From NCBI GenBank assembly GCA_002633025.1, contig NMRB01000189.1:472251-536250 (forward strand): a stretch of DNA of 64,000 bases, read 5' to 3'. This document shows, in pieces, positions 34,133 through 46,100 of this stretch (positions are counted from its first letter, which is position 1; every line of letters begins with the position of its first letter). The notes below the pieces were generated by a model. The model was not told where the DNA came from. It saw only the letters and a list, made by a program, of their open reading frames with translations, and did not search any database. This DNA is from Notospermus geniculatus. Lineage: Eukaryota > Nemertea > Pilidiophora > Heteronemertea > Lineidae. The translations under genes and the position numbers were made by a program.

Positions 34133-34536
34133 ACATGTTATGACTGCGACAGATAGGTATTCCCCAGCATTACATGCATGAATCTCAAACTCCCTAAAAT
34201 ACCAACGACTAAACGAAAAAAAGCAAAAAATGGGTGACGGGGATTCCCCTTTCACGGAGGGCGATCTGCCATGCAATCAGGTCGATCTGAGCCCGGACTG
34301 ACCGGTCAGACTGATCGCCCTCGGGAAATCCCTTTCCAACAGTGACGTGACGTCACCTCGGCACATCATGACGTTGAGTAGCGAAGAAACTAGGCCTGAC
34401 ACGCAACGTCATATGGCGCGACGTAACGTCACGATCACATTTTTTCACATTTTTTTCAAACTTTTTCGTACAAAAATTGTGTTATTTGCAGTGATTGTGG
34501 ATTCTTTTCGTCATGGTTGTGGTGTGTGATAAAAAT
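34133..34536. other. Gene-free stretch with weak hairpin
   Basis: Nothing coding was recognised. GGAGGGCGATC near 34256 and GATCGCCCTCGGG near 34313 can pair. TGACGTCA-like motifs occur near 34343-34360 and 34420. Confidence 0.35.
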
Positions 34537-34690
34537 AAAACTGCCCTCGTGAGCGATCCTCGTCACCCGGATAGCACTCGTTGATTTTCTCCGGCCTGAA
34601 AGCCCTCGACCTGCGGTCTCGGGCTTTCAAGGCCGGAGAAAATCAACTCGTGCAATCCGGGTGACTCGGATCGCCCACTCGGGCAGTTTT
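34537..34690. mobile_element. 154-bp palindromic MITE
   Basis: Two arms of about 70 bases (AAAACTGCCCTCGTGAGCGA at the left, complement at the right) surround a short loop near 34607-34622. The arms include GTTGATTTTCTCCGGCC and its complement. No coding content. Confidence 0.85.
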
Positions 34691-35517
34691 CTTATTGGGA
34701 CAAACACCTTATTAATTTCAAAATAAAGATTATTTGGATTCATTTTCTCTGAACGAGTTTATTTCCCAGATTACTTTCGATTATACAGGTGAAAAACGAT
34801 TTCTCACGATGATTCGACTGGAAAAGTTGTGAAGAATGTAGAACCGTGAAACGACGTATCAGAATTCGGATACGGCGTCTCCAAATTTGGATACCGTATC
34901 CGAATTCAGATACATTTCCGAATTGTGAGCTTTGCCGAAATGATTTTGGATAGCAGCAATGTCTTTGCATTCTTGATACCGTATCTCCAAATGACAGAGA
35001 TTCAGAATCCGCCGGGTGCCACTCTGGTACCCTTGAGCGTTTTTAGAAAATCACGTTTCCGTGGAAACCAAAGCCAAATTTGTGTATTTTGAAAAATGAC
35101 GGTATCTTAGCCTTCAGAAATGATATTTATTTTGTTTAGGTGGCTATAGGTATGTTGTCATAGGTCAGCTTTTTTGGCACATTGCCAAATTCATGAAAGG
35201 TCAAGGTCATTTACAAAGGTCAAGTTTTTTTCCAATTTTCAGCATTTTTGCGACTAGTATGAGAGAATTGTTCCAAATGCTCCACAACCTTCAACACAGG
35301 TTACACAGCTTCGTATGGTCCAGTGAAACACGCAGAAGCATGGACATAGACACGTTTCTTTGTTTGGTTGACCGTTTTAGGTACATAATCAATTGGAATG
35401 TACTCACTTTTGTTTCCACGCATTTTGGAAATACTCTGTGTTCAGTTATATCGACAGTGCCGTAAATCTACACTGCAACACAGTCATGTCATACAATGGG
35501 TTTTATTGTTGGGTCTT
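34691..35517. other. Gene-free stretch
   Basis: About 0.8 kb with no recognised gene. It has GAATTCGGATAC motifs near 34863-34925 shared with 29840-29915 and AAGGTCAAGGTCA-type motifs near 35196-35225. Short open frames have no supporting pattern. Confidence 0.35.
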
Positions 35518-36042
35518 ATAGATAAACGTCGTTGATTGCGGACCATCTCAGCTGAAAACTGACAACACCAAATGACACCTCTATTTCGAAACTTATTTGA
35601 AAAGAAACCACTTTTATTTTTCATGTATCTGGAAGAAGATATTCCCTATTTTACTAAAACACCGAAATTCTCGAGAAATGCTGCTTTCGAGTCGGTAAAA
35701 TATCTGAGTTTTGCCACCTGAAACAACTCCCCAAGTGTAAAATTCGGCCGGAACCTTTCACACCAAAGGACGTCATGACGTCACGTCACAGCGTGCGCGT
35801 AGTGTCGGCCTGTACATCCAGGCATGCCAATGCAACGTCACGGTTTCCACGACAGTCACGCACGGAGACAGCCAGGTAGAGATAAATACTAACATCCGTT
35901 TTGATCTAGAAGCGCTGGGTGACACACTGGTATGCTTTGTTAAGGTATCCCGTCAGAAATAAGTTCAAGGCGGCCCGTTAAAAACAGGTTACCCTGGTCA
36001 AGTCATGTAAACATGGTCCGCAATCAACGCCGTCGATCTATA
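35518..36042. mobile_element. 525-bp TIR element (MITE)
   Basis: GTTGATTGCGGACCAT at about 35531-35546 and its complement at about 36013-36028 form the core of imperfect inverted ends that extend to TATAGAT. The interior is non-coding. The target duplication is unclear. Confidence 0.6.
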
Positions 36043-36115
36043 GTGTTAGTTTTGGTCTCAATTTCCACCCCTAAATCCATGGGTCTGGATAAGACTAATG
36101 CCAAGTCATAGGGCC

Positions 36116-36421
36116 GTATTCTAGAAGCTTCCTTAAAGGAGCACGGTATTGGATCTCAAATGCGTTATTTGACTGCCGACGAAGAGGGAGCCACCTAGCG
36201 GCAGTAAGACGAACTACAAAAATGCATTACAAAATGTACGCAGTAAATCGGGTCACTCGCCGAAACGCAGTTAGACCCTCGGGTTGGAGAGTGGCGCGGT
36301 GGCGCCAGCTGTCGAAAAAAAGTGGCAATACCGTGCTCCTTTAACTCTAAGGTTTACCTTTAGCTATTGTTTGCAGGGCAGAATAAAGTGGACCTTAGAT
36401 TTAAGGAGGCTTCTAGAATAC
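36116..36421. mobile_element. MITE interrupted by a TTAA element
   Basis: GTATTCTAGAAGCTTCCTTAA at the left pairs with TTAAGGAGGCTTCTAGAATAC at the right (36401-36421). Pairing continues through the CTCTAAGG motif that lies just after the nested insertion, which shows that the two halves were once joined. Confidence 0.75.
36137..36340. mobile_element. 204-bp TTAA-flanked MITE
   Basis: TTAA on both sides (36133-36136, 36341-36344) and perfect 15-base inverted ends AGGAGCACGGTATTG. It is nested in the MITE at 36116-36421. The TTAA target points to piggyBac or Kolobok type. Confidence 0.85.
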
Positions 36422-36533
36422 ATGCCTTAGTTTTACACCAATACCTGGTTTTATAGTAAACCAAGTTTTACCCTAAAACTTGGGCTGAAACTAAGAGGAG
36501 GTATTAGACATCAGGTAAAACTAACACCAAGCC

Positions 36534-37015
36534 TAGTCTGGTTCCCTGGCCTGCTGTATGATGGCTCTGACTGATGGTGCGATACAGAGGTCAGGTAAAC
36601 GCCGCCGTCAATACTGATCTAAAAATAGAACATTAGCCACGCGCTGACTATTATGGGATATCCGGGTCCGGTAAACGAGTTGTACATTGTGTGTGAAAAC
36701 TGTCAAAATGCCGGGTGTTCTGAAGGTTTTAGGTGTACCAGTATCAGCTCTGCCTCTGCCTCTGCATCGTCCTGTACAGGTATCGCAAGAGAAATAATCC
36801 CGAAGTTGTAGGGTCAAAAGGCTGCACAATCGGGCTGATGTTCGATGTAGCGAAATCGTGTTACTGATGAGGCCGTTACTAAGTGACGTCACAGCAAAAT
36901 TGTCTGGATCCTGACAATTTTAGATCACGTGATCAGTATAACGGTGGCGTTGACCTGACCTCTGTATCGCACCATCAATCAGCGCCACCATACAGCAGGT
37001 CAGGGAACCAGACTA
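36534..37015. mobile_element. 482-bp element with 9-bp TSD, Mutator-type
   Basis: Perfect CACCAAGCC flanks both ends (36525-36533, 37016-37024). The inverted ends of about 75 bases start TAGTCTGGTTCCCTG and include GATGGTGCGATACAGAGGTC. The interior has no transposase. Arm length and 9-bp duplication suggest a non-autonomous Mutator-like element. Confidence 0.85.
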
Positions 37016-37024
37016 CACCAAGCC

Positions 37025-37768
37025 ATGTTGTTGTTGTTGTTTTGTTGTATAGTCTATATCCTTTCCGGTTTTGCCTGGAGCAGAATTAGCAGATGACAAT
37101 TTCATGAGTTTGACATACAGTCGCGCGTCATATACTGTCTTTTCATCTGTAAACTACCGGTATAGTAGCTGATATAGTCCCCTGACGGTATAGTCCGGGG
37201 ACTATAAGTCGCAGTTATTATAGTCCGGGGGTCATCCCGGAGAGCAATAGGAGAGCAATAGGAGAAAACAATGGTTGCCATGGTTTGCTATTGTTGTTCA
37301 TCCAACATGGCTACCAAATGCATTGTTTTCCTCCAACATGGCTGTCCATTTGAAAGCCCCTACTGGTGAAAGCAGGGAAAAGTGAGTGGCCGTGTTACTA
37401 ACCCAACATGAATAACCAAAAAGAAGCAGGTTCGAAGAAAATGCAGCAGCTATTGGATTTGTTGATGCAAATTACTCGTCGACGTACAGTTTCAATCTAC
37501 ATGCATTGACCCCTGCTTCAGAAATATTGCCCATTTTTCGCTAGTAGGCCTACATGATCCGTTGTCTTTGATGTTTTCAATGGTATGGATGGGCCTTTTT
37601 TTAACTTTGACTACTAGGTACCAAGGATCGCCACCATCCAACTCAAATACATGTACACATGTTGATAATCTTGTCTAAAGGGGCTGTATACTTAAGGTTG
37701 AATTGTCCCAAATAAATTTTTGATTATTTATAATAAAGTGACAAAACCCATTTTCACAGGGTGATTAG
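37025..37768. other. Gene-free stretch
   Basis: No gene was recognised. A short (GTT)n run is at 37027-37046 and small ATAGTCCGGGG repeats are near 37175-37230. Confidence 0.35.
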
Positions 37769-37772
37769 TTAA

Positions 37773-38643
37773 GAGGTTAAACTAGATTATAAGAATGAAA
37801 AATTGGCAAATTTCCCGTTATTTCAACTGAAACAAAAGACCTTCGCAAAATGTCATTAAAGTAGTAGAAATACACAAGTCCTTAAAATGCCGTTTACAAC
37901 ACATGATAAATACATTGTATACTTTGTATTTATAAGGTTACATTTGTTTATATCCTTTGCCTTTCATGAAAATAATGACATATAACACCATTATCCTCTC
38001 AACTTTGGCAATTTGTTCAACTCTAGCAGTGGGGGCATCATACAACAGCCTTTCATGGCTATGGCTTGTTAAACACACTTAACAAGGGCAACATACCAAA
38101 CTTGAAAACCTACACAAGTCAGTGGAAAATAATCCATGTCGCAGTTACCTAATGATGTTAGGGTAACTTGGTTTACTTTCCATGAGGCAAATCCAAGGTT
38201 GTGCTCAGTCAACTGGTGAATACTGTGGTTTGTGGTTCAATCATTGTGTTTATATGGTGTCTGTTGCACAGGCCTGACATTCTGCCCTTGTTGAAGTAAG
38301 GTTGACTTCGACTATAGTATGCCTCACACCTGACTGCCTGTGCTTAACAAGCCACAGCCATGAAAGGCTGTTCTGTGATGCCCCCACTGCTAGAGTTGAA
38401 CAAATTGCCAAAGTTGAGCGGATATTGGTGTTATTTGTCATTATTTTCATGAAAGGCAACGGTCATAAACAAATGCAACCTTTTTAATACAAAGTATACA
38501 ATGTATTTAACATGTGTTGTAAACGGCATTTTAAGGACTTGTGTATTTCTACTACTTTAATGACATTTTGCAAAGGTCTTTTGTTTCAGTGGAAATAACG
38601 GGAAATTTGCCAATTTTTCATTCTTATAATCTAGTTTAACCTC
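37773..38643. mobile_element. 871-bp foldback element, TTAA-flanked
   Basis: TTAA borders both ends (37769-37772, 38644-38647). The arms are about 300 bases, starting GAGGTTAAACTAGATTATAA, and pair up to the AACAGCCTTTCATGGCTATG region near 38051 and 38350. The loop is about 270 bases and non-coding. Confidence 0.8.
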
Positions 38644-38647
38644 TTAA

Positions 38648-40097
38648 AGGGATACTCCACTCATTGTGTAAAATTTTGAATTTTTGAAATATCATTAATA
38701 CATTCCAGCCTCGTTCCCAGTCATCGCGCACCTGCGCATCTCACAGGGTGGGATACTTCGTCTGCTGCTGATGCCTTGTCGATTTCGTTCTTTGGACCTT
38801 GACGTCCATCAGAAAAAACGTAATTTCTTTTATACTGACATTTCACACCTGATTTTTTTGTGCTACAGACAATTAGTTAGGCGTTGTGGATGTGTCGATA
38901 TTTGGAGAATTGTGAATTATTTTGATTTATTAAAATAATCACACTTTTTGTGGGCGGTAGAGCTTGTTTTTCATGAAAATTTGCATTGTGCCGATTCGGA
39001 CGCTCCGTTTGCTGCCAAAAGCTGCATAATGTTTATCAAATTATGTGCTTACATGTTCCTTGTTATTAAATCTTAATGCATGTGTGTTTGAAAAATCATC
39101 GGTTACTGAATAAGGCCAAGATGTATCTTCGAATTGATCACTGTGCACGAAGCGTATTCGCTGTACATCATGTACATGCCATGTACATGATGACGTACAT
39201 GAGCACGCATAGGCCTAGCTGGCTGGCTGTGCAATAGCAAAATACATAAATACATCCGAAATCACCTGAAATCCATGAATCCATGAATAATAGCAGTAGG
39301 CCTTCTTGTCATGCTTATTACATGACTAATAGGCCTCATCTTCAGGTCTGTTCATGTGATTTTGTTTGCATGTCGTGCCGTGCCGGCCTCCATCCATCCA
39401 GTCCAGTCCAGTCCAGTCCATATATAGGCGTAGCATACCGGTAGCCTATATAGGCCTATATGATGAGAATCAGCATGGTCAGACGAGGCAGACTAGGCCT
39501 ATTTACATGATTTAGGACTTTAGGTCTATGATCATGTTAGGCCCTGTCCAACAAGAATATGCTAGGCCACAGGAATAGGCCTATGTGACCATTACTGACA
39601 ACACTTATATTCCGTCCGGTGTTGTCAGTAAGGGTCCCAAAGGGACCCTTCTGCTTCAACGATACATATTCCTGTGGCTAGGCCCTACACCCTGGTCTGT
39701 TTTAGGCCTATTTTTGGCATTCTTGAGAGCAAATTGGTGCATTGTGCTGGAAAAAATGCTTCTGCCTCAGGGGGTTCAAATACCCCTAGTATAAGTTTTT
39801 TTTCTTTGGCTGGGATGTACACCATTAAATGTTGAACAACATGGAGAGATGAATCCTTCCCTTTGGCATGTAGGCTACTGTAGAGGAGCATGGAGAGAAA
39901 AGTCCTTCCCATATTGATAGCCTTGGCATGTAGTGTGCAGAGTTAATATCCCAGGCTATCTCAAACTCAATAACCAGCTGTGCATATTCATGTGGAGTAT
40001 AAAGCCGAGGGCTGCGGTTATCATCTAGTAAAAATGTATGGCCGCGAAATGCATCTAAGATGCAAGTCATCTCTTATTGTTAAATTTTGATTTACAG
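38648..40097. other. Upstream region of the RecQ gene, no exon recognised
   Basis: This region precedes the first recognised exon, which begins with a splice acceptor, so at least one upstream (probably non-coding) exon and the promoter may lie here or further left. GGCCTA-rich motifs, a GTCCA run at 39396-39420 and a small hairpin (GCCACAGGAATA near 39565 with its complement near 39670) are present. Confidence 0.4.
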
Positions 40098-40103
40098 ATT
40101 GAA

Positions 40104-43100
40104 ATGATGGACGGTGCACCAATTGCACCCACTGAATTGCTCGTGCGGATGCCACAGACTGGGTGTGACATACAACAGCAGCATCCACCTCTTGTAAGTC
40201 CAGTCATGACTTTGTCCAGTTATTCCACATAGCCGTGTTCCATTCCATGATTGAAAGATCTGCTCCCATAATTTTGAGACGTTGATTCTGCTGATTGGAA
40301 ATGCTCAGCAGACTAGGTCTATGATCATGTTCAAAGGAAATGTAGAAGATAAGACCACAATTTTCAAAACTTCAATGAAGAAGGCAGAATATTCAATATT
40401 GTCAATATAAACAAAAGCACATGGCTAATTTAATTAGGAGGGTGTAAACATAAGCACGTGGCTTAATAGGATTCATATAAAGGATTGTGCCAGCCAAAAT
40501 ATTAGGACAGATTTTTGAACCCCTGAAAAAAAGTATGGGTGATGCCAAAAGACTAGCCTGCCATTTCAAAATCTTTGCCCCCCCCAAGATTAACCTTAGT
40601 CTTTTGCGATAGCCTATCAACCAATTTTGAGATGGTCCCTAGCCGAGGGCTAGTATTATCAATCATTGAGTAAAATATATCAAGGCCAAGAAATTTCTTC
40701 GTAATGCATCTTCATGCCTATAACTTGTTACCCCCTCCCATATTCAACCTCAAAGATTTCAGTATGTATGATTTGTTGTATATTCAGGAAATTGCTGAAG
40801 AAGTTATTGGTGGATATGGTGACAGTGTGTGCCTGAACATGGTAAGTGTTATTAGGTGTAACATTAAATAAATTACAGTTTACTAGGGGTACAACCCCAT
40901 TCTTCCATATTGTGTTGTTGAGATTGTGTAAATTTGTGCATTTCATGCAGTTTGTTTCACCCTGTAGGCCTACACTAAGTGCTCTCAGTGACCTCTCCTG
41001 AATGGTGCCAATGCATTTGCTACATTGTATCATTTTTCTTCATTGATCAACACTGTTGAGATTCTAAAAATAACTAATGCAGTATGACCCTTGTGGTCAA
41101 TCTTGTAACTAAATGTATCATTTGCTGAAATTTCATTGGATAATGACATGTGCTTGAAGGCCTCAGCCTATCATAATGGCTTAATCATGTCACATGTCAG
41201 CCTAGGCTGTTTTCCCTGAGTATAAATTCCAGCACACCAGCCACCAGCAACTGTTGGCTTCTCAGATTTTGAAGGTGTATGGCATGTATGACATGTATGA
41301 TGGAACAACTAAGGGAATAATAGGCCTCCTAAGTCAAGATTTGTGTTGTTTATTGATTTGTTCAAATCCCTGGAATATTGGAATATCAACATGGCAATTT
41401 TCCCAGGATTGTACTGCCATGTGGCATGCTGGAAACGTTACATTACAGACATGACAGAAGGAGGATTGGTTATCATTAAAACGTGCACATCTCTCGGGCA
41501 TAGGGCCTAGGCCTAGGCCTTAGGACATGGAGGATGACTGTCTGTCTGCATGGTCTGTGCACTGAGTCATGACAGTGTTGTGCCATAATTTTTGGATTTC
41601 GTGGAATCACACTTTGGATTAATCCTAGCTAGGCCCCTGCCCTAGCATATTTTTGGATTTCGTGGAATCACACTTTGGATTTAATCCTATAGCTAGCTAG
41701 CATGGCTAGGGCCTAGGCCTAGGCTAGGCTTACCATGCCATCTGCATCTGTTTTCGTGATGAAGTCATGAAGTGCCTGAGTTTTGTCATGAACTGGGACT
41801 TTTTTTAGCCTACCGAGTACCGTCATGTCCGTAGCCTATCTAATCTTCACTTCAATTCAGGAAATTAATGATGACACTGACATTGCTGACAGTGACAGTG
41901 TGGTCGATGAGCCATTCTCAATCTCATACCATGTTGCGGAGGATGATGATGACATCATGGACATGGATGACAAGACATCACCACCAGTTGTGAATGCCAG
42001 CGAGACTTTGTTAACAGGTGAGTTATTTTTGGAACGAATAGGCCTAGGCCTAGGCTAGGCCTACATGCAAAAAAGGTCTTAGCCTAGGCCTAGGCTAGTT
42101 CTAGGTCATGTAGCTAGCCTCAGGCAGTCAGGAATCATTTCCTATAAAGCAGGGTTTCCGCCAGAAAACAAAAGAAAGGGTACGGACCAAAAAAAAAATG
42201 TTTGAAAATTTTTTTTTGAAAACATTTTTTTGGAAAAACATTTAAAAAACATTTTTTTTTATTTTTATTTTTTAGAAGGTTTTAAACGATGTTTGGTGCC
42301 ATTTTAGGCGTAGGCCTATTTTGCAGCATAAAACCCCCCATGTCGGTCATGCCGGTTGTTTGGTTTCGTCCGGCATGTCATGAAAAAAATAAAATGGTTA
42401 CCCAACGTTTTTGAGAGTATGGATCCATATGCCTACCCTGTAAAAATGTAAGGGTACGGAATTTGACCCATTTTACCCTCTGGTGGAAACCCTGTAAAGA
42501 GGAGAATTTCTCCAGTTTTGACGGGGTGGCCGAGAATTGGTGAATTTACCCTACCATCATTATCAAGACATCTACATTTCATAGCCTAGGCTAGACTACT
42601 CTAGGGGCCTAGGTCTAATTCCCTATTCCATCAATAAATCCCTGACAGTGACCATGATTGGTGAATTTCATCCAAATTCGAGGAATGTGAAGTTATTTGA
42701 TGATTGAAGCACAGCCGTCTCATAGGCCTACGTCTGTCTGTACTTGGAGGAGGAGGAGAGAGGTTTTGGGGGACCCTGGGGCTTACTATAGGCCTACCAG
42801 TGTATACTATAGTAAGCCCCATGGTCCCCAAAAACCTCCCTCCTCTCCCTACAAGTAGGCCTACAGACCGACGTATGAGAGAGACGCCTGTGATTGAAGT
42901 GAAACAGCCTACATGATGTTTTAAACTTCAACATTATATTTCAGAACTTCCATCTGAGACTGCCCTCCCGTGCCCAATGTGTGCCACTGAGAAGTGGTAC
43001 TCGAATGATGTGGGCCTCAGGAAGCATTACAGGCGTTGCCACAAAAGGCAGCAGGTCTGTATTGAGGAGGCACTGGCACTCAGGAAGAAATATCTAGTTG

Positions 43101-46100
43101 CATTCATGAAGAAGAAGGTCCAGAATATGAAGCCACCGGTATGTTTCATGTAATTGTTAGGCTACTTGTTAAAGCCTCACAGTATTGAATTTTACGACAT
43201 TTTCAAAGTGTTAGGACTGTGCAGATATAAGTCTCATAGCCTCGTGATGGTCCCCAAAATGCTTGCCTGATACGTAGTACTTTTAAAAAGAATCAAGACA
43301 TAGTTTTCAGCACACAATGAAAAAACTGCAGGCTGAGCTCTAATGTACGATAGAGCATAGTACATTTTACACTACACTAACGTCGGAGAACGTAAGGCCA
43401 TACCAATTTGATTGTTCGTTTAACGGATTGTTAGGCCATACATGATGGAGCATGAGGGCGAAAAAAAAAGGAAAAAAAAATGCTAACCATAAGTTGTATG
43501 TGGTCACATAAGGGTGAGCGTGAAGGTAACAAAATGAATTCTTAGGCCTAAAATCCAAGGATTTTAGATTTTTTAAGGGTAGCACAGGCAAGAGCAGGGC
43601 ATCAACGACAATCACTGTCGAAGAATTTATGAATTTATTCACTTTGGCGATGTTTGATGACTTTGCGCCTATATATTTTTTCCTGAAATGGCGTTTTGAG
43701 CATGCGGGCGGTAAAAAAACAAAGCCTTCCCGCATTTGCAAAAAAAATTTTTTCTAGTTTACAGCATTTTAAACAAGCGGGAGCAAAAAAAATTTTTTTC
43801 ACTTTTGGGATTTTAGGCATGAGGGAAATCCGTTGAACGAACAATCATATTGGTATGGCCTAAGCACTTTCTGAATTCAATACAGTGAGGCTTTAATTTT
43901 TTCAATGTTTTTCCTCCTACTTTTACCATTTACAGGGTTCAAAGTTCATGACCATTTGGTCTAAAATGCGACCTGGATTTTGCTCTGTGCGACCAAAAAA
44001 ATTGATGTTATAATGCATTTTGGATTTCGCCATTATACTGTACTTTTTTAATCCTGTAAATGGTTTTAACGGATTCCTTGACCCCTAAAACCTATGACAT
44101 TGTATGAAAAGACACCAAATTTATACATCTAGCTCAATTCTGAAGCCAGTTGAGTTAGGGTCGATGTGAAGGCGCGGTGGCCATATTTGCAGCCATTTTG
44201 GATTTCAGCATTATCCCGTCCTATTTTTACCCTGTAAATGGTTTTAATGGATTCCTTCCTTGACCCCCAAAACCTTGGTAAAGACACCAAATTCACCCCT
44301 CTAGCACAATTTTACAGGGAGTTATATTGGGTGTAGTGATGCGGTGGCCATCTTGGACGCCATCTTGAATTCACCTTTCTGCCCCACATCTGGAATGTCT
44401 ACCCAATTTTTTTTCAGTCTCCTAGGGGTCCCCTACAAGGATCAAGAGTCAAAATTATGGGACATACGATTGCACACAGGACCCCCCTCAGCCCCAGGAC
44501 TATTATGAATGAGGCCCAAACTTAAAATAGAAATGGCAACATTTTCACATCGATTTGTGAGTGATTAAAATGAAATTTGACAACAATTTTCCCAGAGGAA
44601 TATTTAAGAGCCAGGGGCCGTATGCATAAAACATCTTAAGTGTAAAATTTCCCTTATCTTTTGTTTGGAACAATAGTAAAGGAAATTTTACACTTAAGAT
44701 GTTTTAATGCATACGACCCCAGAGTCTGTATCTGTGGACCAGCTATAGAAGGGGGTGATATACCAAACTATCAAAGAGGTTAACTGAGGGAGCAACAAGA
44801 TATTTGAATGACAAAATCCACATTTTGACTAAGTCACTATTTAGGCCCTTTTTACCCCTACCCTAAAAAGGGCTGTAATTTCTGCCCCGATGGAATTTTT
44901 GGATAAAAAACGTAATTGTTGTCAGTTTGGACAACATATCTACCCCCACTAAAAAATTCAAAGGCATACTGGAACATGATATATATCACCCCCTGGTTCA
45001 AAGTTAGAGACTTTGGCTCTTAATTTATAATCCACGATCTGACCATACCACTTTCTTGCAGTTGGACAGCACACCGTACATCATTGAATTGCCCGGGCCT
45101 GACATGTCAGAAAGGATCACAATCTTGGAATCGTCACCTCGTGCGGCTGCTTTGAAGAGTACGCTTATTTTGAAAGAACTCGTGCATTTACCACCAAAGG
45201 AGGCCAACAGTCATTTCCATTTAGTTCTTTCTGACAATAATTTTAGTTACACCTTCAGAATTTTTCAAATCTGTGGTACTCCTCATGTAAGTAGAGTTCG
45301 AACTTCTAGGATCACTACTACTGGAACTGTTATTTCTGATTCAGTTCATAACGATGAGACTGATAATCTTTCTCGGCATTTTTCAACTCTTTCAACTTGT
45401 ATTCCTGATTCTGTTGAAAATGAATGTACTTCTTCTGATCTGTTGCAACTCATGAGATCACATTTTGGATACAGTGAATTTAAGGACGGCCAGCACGAGG
45501 CACTTGAATGTATTATGAAAAATGAAAATGTTTTTGCTACATTGCCAACAGGCGGTGGCAAAAGTTTATTGTACATGTTGCCTACTTTCATCGAAAGTAG
45601 GTTAAGTATTGTAATTTCACCTTTGGTTGCTCTTATCAAAGAACAACATCTTCGATGCAAACATTTGGGTATTTCTTCCGAAATTCTTCTTGGTTCAGAC
45701 TTCATGTCAACTGAGGAACAACACATTGTGTATGATAAATTGCAGTCTCCAAGCACTTTCAATATTTCGATCATATTCACTACTCCTGAATTTTTCTCCT
45801 CATCAACAACTTTCAGCAAAATTGTCCAAAAACTTCATCAAATGAACAAGATCGCACGAATAGTCTTTGATGAGTGCCATTGCATCACTCTATGGGGGAA
45901 TGACTTCAGGCCAAAATATTTACAGGTGGGGGAAGTACTCAAAAAATTGAATGGCACGCAATTTTTGCTCATAACAGCAACTGCTACACCATCCATGCGA
46001 TCTGAAATACTGAAGGTGCTTGGTATTTCCAAATGTTCCATGGTTGAAACCACATTCAACCGTCCAAACTTGATTTATAAGGTGCTACTGAAAACGTTTC

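Noticed and set aside
45056-45061. Helicase translation start at 45056
   Set aside because: There is no ATG; the bases are the end of an intron (TTGCAG), and the frame joins in register to the zinc-finger exon.
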